Of a stretch of 64,000 nucleotides of DNA, positions 43,601-52,294 are shown piece by piece (position 1 is the stretch's first letter; every line of letters begins with the position of its first letter). The DNA comes from JBCKUK01 sp038924905 (GTDB lineage Bacteria; Pseudomonadota; Gammaproteobacteria; Burkholderiales; Methylophilaceae), in NCBI GenBank assembly GCA_038924905.1, contig JBCKUK010000002.1, positions 1-64,000 on the forward strand. Reading direction: 5' to 3'. Position numbers and translations under genes: made by a program. The notes below the pieces were generated by a model, which saw only the letters and a list, made by a program, of their open reading frames with translations, was not told the origin of the DNA and searched no databases.

Positions 43601-46102
43601 GGGGCCAGCTTTTTTTGCGCTGGAGGTTTTCTTTTTCGCGGCAGGTTTCTTTTTACCCGGCGATTCTTTGGCAGCTTTTGCCGCCAATAATTCCAGCACT
43701 TCTTCCAGTGTTACGGTTTCAGGCTGCTGGCTTTTTTGCAGCGTGGCGCGCAGCTTGCCATGCTGCACATAAGGGCCATAGCGCCCTGCAAAAATCTCAA
43801 TCTTGCCATCTTCAGTTGGGTGGCTGCCAAGTTCACGTATCGGCGTCGGCCCGCTATTGGCTTGTGCCAGCAGTTCTACCGCACGCGCTAAATCAATATC
43901 AAATACGCTGTCAGATCTGGGGATGGATTTGAATTTTCCGTCATGATTCACATAAGGGCCAAAGCGGCCGATATTGGCAATGACTTTCTTGTTGGTTTCG
44001 GGATGCCGGCCAAGGTCGCGTGGCAGCGCCATCAGCCTTAAGGCCACGTCCATATTGACATCGGCTAGCGCGATGTCTTTAGGAATGCTGACACGCTTGG
44101 GTTTCTTCTTGGCATCTGTGTCCATCTGGCCGAGTTGCAAATAGGGTCCATAAGGGCCGTTCATCAGCAGAATGTCCTTGCTGCTCTCTGGATCGTTACC
44201 TATCACCACCGGCTCGTTGGTTGCAGTGGCATCACCATTCATATTGCGCGTGTAATCGCATTCCGGAAAGCCGGAGCAGCCAATGAATTTGCCACGTTTA
44301 CCCAGGCGCGCATTCAGTGGTTTGCCGCATTTCGGGCAATCTTCACCGATGGCTTCCTGCGTAATTTCAGCGCGTGCTATGTTGGTTTTATCCAGAATCT
44401 GCTGGTTAAATCCCTGCCAGAATTCACGTAGCAGCGGTATCCACTCGAGCTTGCCTTCAGCCACGCTATCAAGCTGGTTTTCCAGGTTGGCAGTAAAGTC
44501 GTAATCTACATAGCGGGTGAAATGCTGGGTGAGAAATTTATTTACCACGCGGCCAACATCGGTCGGCGTGAAGCGCTTTTTTTCCAGCACCACGTATTCG
44601 CGGTCTTGCAAGGTAGAGATAATGCTGGCGTAGGTAGAAGGGCGGCCAATGCCGTATTCTTCCAGCGTTTTGACCAGGCTGGCTTCGCCGTAGCGCGGTG
44701 GCGGTTCGGTAAAGTGCTGGTCACCAAATATTTTTTGCACGTCCAGCACTTCGCCGGTTTCCAGCACGGGCAGCTTGCTTTCACCCTCTTCTTCCTCGTC
44801 ATCCACGCCTTCCATGTAAACTGCGATAAAGCCAGGGAAAATCATGATTTGGCCGGTGGCGCGGAACAGATTGGCATCACTACCGATGGCCAAATCTACA
44901 CTGACCGCGTCAAATTTAGCCTGCGTCATTTGGCAGGCCAATGCACGCTTCCAGATGATTTCATAAAGCATGAATTGCTCGTGCGTCAGATGCGCGCGTA
45001 GACTGGGCGGGCTGCGGCTAATGTCGGTAGGGCGAATGGCCTCGTGTGCTTCCTGCGCATTTTTAGACTTGGTTTTATACATGATGGGCGATTTAGGCAA
45101 ATAATCCGCATCGAAATTGCGCTTGATGTAATCGCGAATCTGCATCACCGCCTCAGTCGCCATATTGAAAGAATCGGTACGCATGTAGGTGATCAAGCCA
45201 ACGGCGCTGCTGCCAATATCAATACCTTCATAAAGCTGCTGGGCAATGCGCATGGCGCGGCTGGTGGTAAAACCCAGTTTGCGCACGGCATCCTGTTGCA
45301 GCGTGGATGTGGTAAAGGGCGCGGCCGGGCTGCGGCTTTTTTGTTTCTTTTCTACCCTCGCCACAGTGGTTTTGCCAGCGCTGGCAACCAGCAGTTTGCC
45401 GACTATGTCGGCTTGCTGATCTTGCGTGGTGACGGTAAATTGCTCAACTTTCTGGCCATTGAGTTGAATCAATTTGGCATCAAATGCATGTTGATTTTTG
45501 CGCGATTCCAGATGAATGGTCCAGTATTCCTGGCTTTTGAAAGCCTCAATTTCTAGTTCTCGCTCGACAATCAAACGCAGCGCAGGGCTTTGTACACGGC
45601 CAGCAGAAAGACCGCGACGAATCTTTTTCCACAATAACGGTGATAGATTGAAGCCCACCAGATAGTCCAGCGCACGCCGCGCTTGTTGCGCATTGACCAG
45701 CGGCATGGAGATATCGCGTGGCTCATTAATGGCGTGTTGTACCGCGCTCTTGGTGATTTCGTGGAAAACTACTCGCTTTAAAATTTTATTTTTGATCAGG
45801 TTTTTGGATTTCAAAATCTCGGCTATATGCCAGGAAATCGCCTCCCCTTCGCGATCCGGGTCGGTTGCCAGATAAACGGCATCCGCCACCTTTACCGCCT
45901 TGGCAATGGCATCTACATGTTTGGTATTGCGCTCGATGATTTCATACTTCATGGCGAAGTCGTGTTCGGTATCTACCGCACCAGTTTTGGGGACCAGGTC
46001 GCGTACATGGCCGTAAGAAGCCAGCACTTTAAAATCTTTGCCCAAGTATTTTTCCAGGGTTTTGGCTTTGGAGGGCGATTCGACGATGAGTAATTTGGAC
46101 AT
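43583..46102 (-). CDS. topA: DNA topoisomerase I
   Basis: This 839-residue type IA enzyme relaxes negative supercoils. It has an N-terminal Toprim domain (LLIVESPSKAKTLEKYLG; ATDPDREGEAISWH), the active Tyr in GLITYMRTDSFNMA, and GYASIISTLQDRGYV-like SSTYASI region. One C4 zinc finger (CPKCGKPLNARLG, then CSGFPEC) is followed by two repeated RFGPYV-type Topo_C modules and a Lys-rich tail. Length and order are normal for this group. Confidence 0.96.
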   Translation of the reverse strand: MSKLLIVESPSKAKTLEKYLGKDFKVLASYGHVRDLVPKTGAVDTEHDFAMKYEIIERNTKHVDAIAKAVKVADAVYLATDPDREGEAISWHIAEILKSKNLIKNKILKRVVFHEITKSAVQHAINEPRDISMPLVNAQQARRALDYLVGFNLSPLLWKKIRRGLSAGRVQSPALRLIVERELEIEAFKSQEYWTIHLESRKNQHAFDAKLIQLNGQKVEQFTVTTQDQQADIVGKLLVASAGKTTVARVEKKQKSRSPAAPFTTSTLQQDAVRKLGFTTSRAMRIAQQLYEGIDIGSSAVGLITYMRTDSFNMATEAVMQIRDYIKRNFDADYLPKSPIMYKTKSKNAQEAHEAIRPTDISRSPPSLRAHLTHEQFMLYEIIWKRALACQMTQAKFDAVSVDLAIGSDANLFRATGQIMIFPGFIAVYMEGVDDEEEEGESKLPVLETGEVLDVQKIFGDQHFTEPPPRYGEASLVKTLEEYGIGRPSTYASIISTLQDREYVVLEKKRFTPTDVGRVVNKFLTQHFTRYVDYDFTANLENQLDSVAEGKLEWIPLLREFWQGFNQQILDKTNIARAEITQEAIGEDCPKCGKPLNARLGKRGKFIGCSGFPECDYTRNMNGDATATNEPVVIGNDPESSKDILLMNGPYGPYLQLGQMDTDAKKKPKRVSIPKDIALADVNMDVALRLMALPRDLGRHPETNKKVIANIGRFGPYVNHDGKFKSIPRSDSVFDIDLARAVELLAQANSGPTPIRELGSHPTEDGKIEIFAGRYGPYVQHGKLRATLQKSQQPETVTLEEVLELLAAKAAKESPGKKKPAAKKKTSSAKKAGPRKKAA

Positions 46103-46236
46103 TTATGCTGTGTAGCCAAGGTGGCAATTAAAATATGAATGCGGCAGATGATAAGAGCAAATCGGTCGTGATAGCAAGAAACCTATTTATATAAGGTCGG
46201 TGGAAGTCTGTCAGTCAGGCGGTTATGATGTGACTC

Positions 46237-46680
46237 ATGAGACGCTTCGAACTGCAACGTTATCCAGTGTTGGCGATGATTCTGGGTATGTTTCTGCTGA
46301 CTGATATTTTTTGGCTGCATACGCTTGCGCCACTGGAAAATCGCCTTTCAGACAGCATGGTCGCACGGCATGCGCTTAAAAGTGTGCCGGATGCCGACAT
46401 TGTCATCGTCGATATTGACGAGCGCAGTTTGAGCTTGATGGCGGACAGTGTCGGGCGTTGGCCCTGGCCACGGTCATTACATGCAGAGTTGGTTGAGGGC
46501 ATAGAGCGGCAGCAGCCGCAGGCGATTGTTTTCGATATCCTGTTTAGCGATGCTGATTTGGCGCGGCCGGAGGGCGACCAGTATTTTGCAGGGGTAGTCC
46601 GCGCTAATACCAACCTCTATTTCCCCATGCTGTTATTAAATGACGCCAATCCGTCATCAGGCATTCCGCTGGCGCAATAT
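46237..46680 (+). pseudogene. 5' fragment of a CHASE2-domain sensor gene
   Basis: The frame opens with a membrane helix (VLAMILGMFLLTDIFWLHTL) and the start of a CHASE2 sensor domain: DADIVIVDIDERSLSLM, RWPWPRSLHAELVEGI and AIVFDILFSDADL. CHASE2 proteins normally go on to more membrane helices and a cyclase, kinase or GGDEF domain. Here the match stops near 46680, where the tail of an IS3 transposase begins. The frame ends at 46752 in IS-derived sequence. Confidence 0.82.
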
Positions 46681-47057
46681 GGCGATCATTGCCAGGCAGC
46701 CAGCGCCAGGGGTCGTTGTTCATACGGATCAAGGCAGCCAGTACGCCAGTGAAGACTATTGTCAGTTACTGGCGAAACATCAGCTGACCGCCAGCATGAG
46801 TGGTAAGGGTAATTGTTATGATAATGCCGTGATGGAGCGATTCTTTTTAAATTTAAAAAGGGAGCGCGTATGGCAAACGTATTATGCCAATCATCAAGAA
46901 GCCATCAGGGATATTAGTCATTACATTGTTGCTTTTTATAATGCGCATCGACTACACTCAACCTTGGGCTATCTGTCACCCAATCAGTTTGAATCTAATT
47001 TGACAGAAATACACCAAAATACGTCGATTGAGGTGTCCTGATTTAGGAGACCACTAC
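46680..47057 (+). mobile_element. 3' remnant of an IS3-family element (orfB end)
   Basis: The sequence encodes QPAPGVVVHTDQGSQYASED, then GNCYDNAVMERFFLNLKRER and a YNAHRLHSTLGYLSP end, finishing at 47041. It includes the second Asp and the Glu of the DDE integrase core (rve). The left part, orfA and the first catalytic Asp are missing. TTAGGAGACCACTACA at 47043-47058 looks like the outer right inverted repeat. The exact left breakpoint lies between about 46670 and 46695. Confidence 0.82.
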
Positions 47058-47058
47058 A

Positions 47059-47074
47059 ATCCGCACGTTAGCGC
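47059..47074 (+). other. Probable attC tail left by a lost cassette
   Basis: ATCCGCACGTTAG at 47059-47071 is identical to 47716-47728 at the far end of the cassette. GTTAG is the integron core-site half. It marks the upstream border of the cassette; whatever preceded it has been replaced by the IS3 remnant. Confidence 0.55.
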
Positions 47075-47087
47075 TAAAGGGGGTTCT

Positions 47088-47535
47088 ATGAACAGACCCA
47101 GTTTGTTTTTAGCCGTGCTGTTCGGTTTGCTACACACAACAGCGGCTCACGCGCTGACGGCGGTTTGTAAAGAGCCTACAGGTCGCATCCTCGGTGTTCA
47201 CGGCACCGTTCTTGGTAAAGGCAAGCCATTGGATGAACCAGATGGTATGAAGGGAGGCATGTTCACCATCGTCTGGGAGCGCGGCCAGAAGCAAGCGCAG
47301 ATCATCAGCAAGGCTCTGGCGGCGGTGAACCTATGACAGACACAGGTTCCGTGTATTTCAGTCAGATGAGCAAGTTAGTTTCTTGGTGGTTTATCCATCT
47401 GCTGTCTGGCTCTATTCGCTTTATGCAAAGCCGAAGTTACTGCTGATGACGGCGCACAACAATGGCGCCTCAATTGATGTTGGAGGTGCGGTCGTGAAAT
47501 CCTTCAAGGCTTCGTGTGAAATCTCTGAAAATTAA
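47088..47535 (+). pseudogene. Integron-cassette secreted protein gene with two apparent frameshifts
   Basis: After AGGGGG, ATG 47088 opens a signal peptide (PSLFLAVLFGLLHTTAAHA), then PTGRILGVHGTVLGKGKPLD and GMFTIVWERGQKQAQIISK. The frame stops at 47336, but protein-like sequence goes on in a second frame (SGGGEPMTDTGSVYF from 47315). It then continues in a third (FQSDEQVSFLVVYPSAVWLY to ASCEISEN) with its stop TAA at 47533-47535, one base before an attC-like site. Two single-base losses would explain this; repaired, the protein would have about 149 residues. I infer the joins from continuity, not from a comparison. Confidence 0.65.
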
Positions 47536-47598
47536 GTGCGCTAACCAGGCGCTCAAGCGGGACGCCGCAAAAGCGCGGCGCCCCTTAGCTCTACGTTG
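47536..47598 (+). other. attC-like recombination site
   Basis: The site begins GCGCTAACCAGGCGCTCAAG, has a central GACGCCGC / GCGGCGCC pairing, and ends CCCCTTAGCTCTACGTTG. This is the attC plan: outer TAAC and GTT core halves, inner imperfect arms with extra bases, and a hairpin centre. It starts one base after a stop codon, where cassette attC sites lie. The right core half GTTGTAC differs from consensus GTTRRRY at one position. Confidence 0.7.
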
Positions 47599-47730
47599 TA
47601 CCGCCGCGCTTCGCGCGGCAGTACAACGTGCGGATAAGCGTGTGTTCATCGCCCACGCGCAAAGCGCGTGGCACAACCCGGCGATGAAACACACTGCCCT
47701 ACGGGCAGGATGCTTATCCGCACGTTAGGC
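47593..47730. repeat. Nested palindromes joining the cassette to hrpA, ending in a core GTTAGGC
   Basis: A hairpin ACGTTGTACCGCCGCGC / GCGCGGCAGTACAACGT (one mismatch) is followed by a larger palindrome. Its outer arms ACGTGCGGATAAGC (47626-47639) and GCTTATCCGCACGT (47712-47725) are perfect, and inner arms GTGTGTTCATCG, CCACGCGC and TGCCC pair with downstream partners. It ends GTTAGGC (47724-47730), a perfect integron core half that also contains the hrpA stop codon (TTA, minus strand). It is probably a second attC-like unit. Confidence 0.6.
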
Positions 47731-50700
47731 TTTAATCCCATTCCAAATCTTCTGTAGGCGCTTTACCGACACCGGGAACGGCGTCTTGAGCTCCTGCGCA
47801 AATAATGATACGCGCAGCTCCTCTATCAGCCAGCGGAAATCCAGCAATTCCTGAGTCAGCTTGTCGGCCTTCTTTTGCTTTTCCACTGCGGCTTCCCAGT
47901 TTTGCCATAACACACTGACCTCCTGCGCATGGCGGCCATCACGATCCGGGTTGCTGGGGTGTTTTTCAATACGCAATCTCAATGCTTTCAGGTAGCGCGG
48001 CAGATTCTGTACGTACTCCCACGGCGTGCGGCTGAAACAACCCTTATACAGCAGCCAACCTATCTGCTGCTCTACATCGCGTTTAAGGCGATTAACCGTT
48101 GTCGGCATCTGGCTTTGCCTGGCGGCCAATAGCTGGTATTCGTTGGCAATGGCTTGCACCTGTCTTGTGAGAGCCTCAGTAACGGCGGGTAAGCGGGCGC
48201 GGGCGCGCTGTTTCAACTTCATGAAATCATCATTGCTGCGCGGCAATGGGTCATCACCCATAAAGGCACGGTCGGCGATGGTGGTCAACATGTCTTCTTT
48301 CAAGTCGTCCGGACTCATAATATTGCGCAGTATCAGCGCATATTGAGTAAAGCCCGGCAGGCACTTATCCAGTTGCTTCATCTGCTCTTTGAGTTCAAAG
48401 CGCATCAAACGCCGCACCCCGGCACGATGCGCCTCTATGGCCGCTGACTGCGTATCGAACAACCTGACAGCCACCGAATCTTCACAGTCCTCCAGCCCCG
48501 GATAACCGGTCAACGCTACGCCATCGCGGGTAAAAGAGAGTGTTTCCGGCAGGTCGCCAAAATCCCACTGCTTGAGATTTTCGCGCTCGATATATGGCGT
48601 TGCGGAACGGAAAGTCAGTTGTGCCGCCTGCCCAAGCTGGGCTTTGAGTGCCAGCCAATCGCGGCCTGTCGCCAGCTCACGCCAGGCATCATCAATCACG
48701 CGGAAATTCATTTTCAGGTGTTCAGCTAAAGCAGGTGTGTCAAAGTCTGATATTGCCAGTTTAAGTGCAGTTTTGTGCTGGATGTATTCGATCAATACTT
48801 CAAGTAACGGCAAACTTTCATGCTCGTCATTCCCGCGCAGGCGGGAATCCAGCTCAGCATCTACGGGAGTAGCCTGCCTAGATTCCCGCCTGCGCGGGAA
48901 TGACGAGCGATTGACTTCAGCATATTCTAAAAAGCCTGTAACGAAATCCGGTACCGGCACACACACGCGGCGGATGGTCTTGGGCAGCGCCTTGACCAGG
49001 TAAGTCACCTTCTCGCGTATCATGCCCGGCACCAGCCAATCGGTGATGGCTGGGTCTAGCAGATTCAGTAAATGCAGCGGCACGGTAGCCGTTACGCCAT
49101 CCAGCACGTGGCCGGGCTCAAAACGGTATTTGAGGGAAACTTCCACACCTCTTCCTACACCCGACCCCCACCCTGGCCCTCCCCCTGCCAAGGGGAGGGA
49201 GTTCTGTTGGTGCACCGTCCCTGCCAGGGGGAGGGAACTTTGCGCCTTCCCCTTTTCAGTGGGAAGGTTGGGATGGGGGTGGGGAGAGGGAGAAATAAGT
49301 AAAGTCTCCGGAAACTGTGCTTCCGTGACACCTGCCGCGCCGTGGCGCATCAGTTCTTCGCGGGTGAGGTATAGCAGCCTGGGGTTATCTTTTTCGGCAG
49401 TCTCGTGCCAGCTCTCGAAGCCTGCACCGTTGACAATGCCTTCAGCCACACGCGCATCATAGAAAGCAAACAGTACATGCTCATCCACCAGCACATCCTG
49501 CCGCCGTGCCTTGTGTTCCAGCTCCTCGATTTCGGCAATCAGCTTGCGATTTGCTTCAAAAAAAGGCGCGCGCGTATCGAATTCCATATTGGCCAGCGCC
49601 TCGCGAATGAAGATTTCACGCGCCTCAACTGAATTGATAGGCCCGTAGTGCACGCGGCGCTTGGGCACAATGGTGAGGCCATACAAAGCCACCCGCTCCC
49701 AGGCGACCACCTGTGCCGTCTTCCTGTCCCAGCGTGGGTCGGAATAATGGCTTTCGGTGAGCCCGCGCGCTAGCGGCTCTATCCAGTCCGGCTCTATCTT
49801 CGCCACGTAGCGGGCGTAGAGTTTGGCGGTTTCCATCAACTCGGCTGCCATTACCCACTTGGGGCGCGTTTTTTTCAGTGCCGAGCCGGGTGCAACACTG
49901 AAGCGAATACCACGCGCACCCGAATAGGTGTCGGCTTCGCCATCCTTGAAGCCGATATTGCCCAGCAACCCCGCTAACAGCGCCCGATGGATTTGCTCAT
50001 AGGTCGCTTCCTCTTGTGCCCCCTCACCCCCACCCTGACCCTCCCCCTGCAAAGGGGAGGGGATTTTGCTGATGCGCTGACCCTGCAAGGATGAGGGAAT
50101 AATAAAACCCATTTCACCGACGATACCAGCCAACTGCCCATGCAACTCGCGCCATTCTTTCAATCTTAAAAAGGATAAAAAGTTGGCATGGCATTTATTG
50201 AGCAACTCGCGGTTTGATTTTTTGTGTTTTAGCGCTTCATCATAAAACGCCCACAGCTTGAGAAAGCCCATAAAGTCTGAGCGCTCGTCAGCGAATTTGG
50301 CATGCGCCTGGTCGGCCGCTTCGCGCTTATCCATTGGCCGATCGCGTGGGTCTTGTACTGCCAACGCGCTGCTAATAATGAGGATTTCCGCCAGACAATT
50401 TTCTTTGCGCGCAGCAAGTATCATGCGCCCTATGCGCGGATCCAGCGGTAGCTTGGCAAGCTGCGAACCGACATCGGTCAGCCTGCGCTCGGCATCCACC
50501 GCGCCCAGTTCCTGCAATAGCTGGTAACCGTCCGCAATCAGGCGCGAACTCGGTGCCTCAATAAACGGGAAATCATTTACGTCGCCGAGCTTGAGCGCAG
50601 CCATGCGCAGTATGACTGAGGCGAGTGACGAGCGCAGGATTTCAGGGTCGGTATATTGCGGGCGGTTGTTGAAATCTTCCTCGGAATAGAGCCGTACGCA

Positions 50701-51768
50701 AATGCCGTTGGATACCCGCCCGCAGCGGCCTGCACGCTGCATTGCCGCAGCCTGCGAGATTTTCTCGATCTGCAACTGCTCAACCTTGTTGCGCGAGCTG
50801 TAGCGGTTCAGCCGCGCCAGCCCGCTATCAATCACGTATTTGATGCCGGGCACAGTCAGCGAAGTTTCAGCCACGTTGGTGGCCAGCACAATGCGCCGGC
50901 CATGACTGCTGCGGAAAATCTTCTGCTGATCTTCAATGGAAAGCCGCGCGAATAAAGGCAGTATTTCTGTACCTTTAGCGTGGTGCTTTCTCAAGTGTTC
51001 GGCCGTATCGCGAATCTCGCGCTCGCCAGGCAGAAATACCAGAATGTCGCCAGCGCCCAATCTGGACAGGTCGTCTATTGCATCGAGGATGGCTTCCTCT
51101 ATTTTTTCTTCGCGCTCGTCCTCGTCGGTTTCCTGCAAAGGACGGTAGCGCACTTCAACCGGATAAGTGCGGCCGGAAACCTCGATTACCGGCGCACCAT
51201 TAAAATGTCTGGAGAAGCGCTCTGCATCAATGGTGGCGCTGGTCACGATGACTTTCAAATCCGGGCGTTTTGGCAACAACTGCTTGAGGTAGCCGAGCAG
51301 AAAATCGATGTTCAGGCTACGCTCGTGCGCCTCGTCGATAATGATAGTGTCGTAGGCATTGAGGAAACGGTCGCCCTGCGTTTCAGCCAGCAGAATGCCG
51401 TCTGTCATCACCTTGATATAGCTGGCTTCGGAAAGCTTGTCGCTGAAACGCACCTTGTAGCCCACCGCTTGGCCGAGCGGCGTTTTAAGCTCTTGCGCAA
51501 TGCGTGATGCTACCGAACGCGCTGCGATACGGCGCGGCTGTGTGTGACCAATCAAGCCCGCGACACCGCGACCAAGCCCTAGGCAAATCTTCGGCAATTG
51601 CGTGGTTTTGCCGGAGCCGGTTTCCCCACAAACAATGACTACCTGGTGCCTGGCAATAGCCGCAGCAATTTCGTCGCGCCTCGCGCTGACAGGCAGATCG
51701 TTCGGGTATTCCGGTTTAGGTAACGCTGATAGACGTGCCTGGTAGCGTGCCTGATTGGGTGCGGTCAT
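47725..51768 (-). CDS. hrpA: HrpA, ATP-dependent DEAH-box RNA helicase
   Basis: HrpA unwinds RNA and helps process mRNA and rescue stalled ribosomes. The 1347-residue protein has GETGSGKTTQLPK, IIIDEAHERSLNIDFLLGYL, TSATIDAERF and QRAGRCGR, followed by winged-helix/HA2 and a long C-terminal DUF3418 region. Three peptide segments come from dispersed repeats inserted in frame: PSPLQGEGQGGGEGA near residue 575, PHPNLPTEKGKAQSSLPLAG near 835, and SFPRRRESR to LDSRLRGNDE near 965. They raise the length slightly above the usual 1300. The start is ATG 51768. Confidence 0.94.
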   Translation of the reverse strand: MTAPNQARYQARLSALPKPEYPNDLPVSARRDEIAAAIARHQVVIVCGETGSGKTTQLPKICLGLGRGVAGLIGHTQPRRIAARSVASRIAQELKTPLGQAVGYKVRFSDKLSEASYIKVMTDGILLAETQGDRFLNAYDTIIIDEAHERSLNIDFLLGYLKQLLPKRPDLKVIVTSATIDAERFSRHFNGAPVIEVSGRTYPVEVRYRPLQETDEDEREEKIEEAILDAIDDLSRLGAGDILVFLPGEREIRDTAEHLRKHHAKGTEILPLFARLSIEDQQKIFRSSHGRRIVLATNVAETSLTVPGIKYVIDSGLARLNRYSSRNKVEQLQIEKISQAAAMQRAGRCGRVSNGICVRLYSEEDFNNRPQYTDPEILRSSLASVILRMAALKLGDVNDFPFIEAPSSRLIADGYQLLQELGAVDAERRLTDVGSQLAKLPLDPRIGRMILAARKENCLAEILIISSALAVQDPRDRPMDKREAADQAHAKFADERSDFMGFLKLWAFYDEALKHKKSNRELLNKCHANFLSFLRLKEWRELHGQLAGIVGEMGFIIPSSLQGQRISKIPSPLQGEGQGGGEGAQEEATYEQIHRALLAGLLGNIGFKDGEADTYSGARGIRFSVAPGSALKKTRPKWVMAAELMETAKLYARYVAKIEPDWIEPLARGLTESHYSDPRWDRKTAQVVAWERVALYGLTIVPKRRVHYGPINSVEAREIFIREALANMEFDTRAPFFEANRKLIAEIEELEHKARRQDVLVDEHVLFAFYDARVAEGIVNGAGFESWHETAEKDNPRLLYLTREELMRHGAAGVTEAQFPETLLISPSPHPHPNLPTEKGKAQSSLPLAGTVHQQNSLPLAGGGPGWGSGVGRGVEVSLKYRFEPGHVLDGVTATVPLHLLNLLDPAITDWLVPGMIREKVTYLVKALPKTIRRVCVPVPDFVTGFLEYAEVNRSSFPRRRESRQATPVDAELDSRLRGNDEHESLPLLEVLIEYIQHKTALKLAISDFDTPALAEHLKMNFRVIDDAWRELATGRDWLALKAQLGQAAQLTFRSATPYIERENLKQWDFGDLPETLSFTRDGVALTGYPGLEDCEDSVAVRLFDTQSAAIEAHRAGVRRLMRFELKEQMKQLDKCLPGFTQYALILRNIMSPDDLKEDMLTTIADRAFMGDDPLPRSNDDFMKLKQRARARLPAVTEALTRQVQAIANEYQLLAARQSQMPTTVNRLKRDVEQQIGWLLYKGCFSRTPWEYVQNLPRYLKALRLRIEKHPSNPDRDGRHAQEVSVLWQNWEAAVEKQKKADKLTQELLDFRWLIEELRVSLFAQELKTPFPVSVKRLQKIWNGIKA
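48824..48906. repeat. Inverted-repeat element inside hrpA (TCATTCCCGCGCAGGCGGGA type)
   Basis: A perfect 26-base inverted repeat occupies 48824-48849 and 48881-48906, beginning TCGTCATTCCCGCG, with a 31-base loop. This is the well-known betaproteobacterial repeat that translates as SSFPRRRES and LDSRLRGNDE. It is in frame and keeps hrpA open. Confidence 0.88.
49155..49295. repeat. C/G-rich repeat cluster inside hrpA
   Basis: Blocks CCCTCCCCCTGCCAAGGGGA, CCTGCCAGGGGGAGGG and CCTTCCCCTTTTCAGTGGGA sit in tandem. They translate on the minus strand to about 45 Gly/Pro/Ser-rich residues without stops. The same type of block occurs between genes at 52261 and 57300. Confidence 0.8.
50016..50100. repeat. 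Second C/G-rich repeat inside hrpA
   Basis: CCCTCACCCCCACCCTGACC is followed by CTCCCCCTGCAAAGGGGAGG and a related half-copy. In the hrpA frame this gives SLQGQRISKIPSPLQGEGQG followed by GGEGA, an insertion between conserved helicase-associated blocks. Confidence 0.8.
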
Positions 51769-51790
51769 AAGGCCGCAATTTTAGCATGTG

Positions 51791-52216
51791 CTACTTCTGC
51801 AAAATACAATCCTCAGTGCCAGTATTGCCGCCCTTAAACTCAGGCTCGTAATAGAACTTATGGAAGCTGAGCTTGCCCTGCTTGTTCTTTTTGATGGTTG
51901 CGACGCCGGTGCCGTAATCTTTGGTGGTCGGGTCAGTCAGCGCAAAATGCATGGCGAGGTTATTGCCATTGGCGGCAGCATGACCAAGGTAAATACCAAA
52001 TCCCGGCACTTCCAGCTTGAAATCGTAACTGGCATAGCTGCCGTGACTGTGCTCCGGCTTGAGCTTCATGGTTACCTTGCCAGTGTATTTACCCTCATGC
52101 GCATCGAGGCCGGTGCAATCGTAAACCCCGCTGTAATCCTGCCCGGTAAAAGCGGGTTTGGCTTGGGCCAGGCCAGTCAACGTCAACAGAAAAATAGCTA
52201 AAAACAATTTCTTCAT
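51791..52216 (-). CDS. Conserved small secreted protein, function unknown
   Basis: A signal peptide (KKLFLAIFLLTLTGLAQA) precedes about 120 residues with GVYDCTGLDAHEGKYTG and a final EDCILQK, so two Cys could form a disulfide. I do not recognise a named domain. It lies upstream of hrpA on the same strand, 22 bases away, with C/G-rich repeats behind its start. Confidence 0.82.
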   Translation of the reverse strand: MKKLFLAIFLLTLTGLAQAKPAFTGQDYSGVYDCTGLDAHEGKYTGKVTMKLKPEHSHGSYASYDFKLEVPGFGIYLGHAAANGNNLAMHFALTDPTTKDYGTGVATIKKNKQGKLSFHKFYYEPEFKGGNTGTEDCILQK

Positions 52217-52294
52217 TTCATACTCTCCATTTAGGGAAGCCCTGAATAAGTCTCCAAAGGCAATAATTCCCTCCCCCTGAAATGGGGAGGGAGC
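52217..52294. repeat. Intergenic repeat with CTGAATAAGTCTCC and C/G-rich hairpin
   Basis: The block CTGAATAAGTCTCCAAAGG followed by CAATAATTCCCTCCCCCTGA (52242-52280) is nearly repeated at 57202-57237. The hairpin CTCCCCCTGAAATGGGGAG may end transcription of the methyltransferase gene. Confidence 0.65.

Noticed and set aside
44522..45001. Plus-strand frame of 159 codons opposite topA
   Set aside because: Antisense of conserved topoisomerase sequence with no independent evidence.
48824..50100. Possible CRISPR array from the repeats in hrpA
   Set aside because: The repeats are few, unevenly spaced, of different types, and lie inside an intact reading frame. No cas gene is present.
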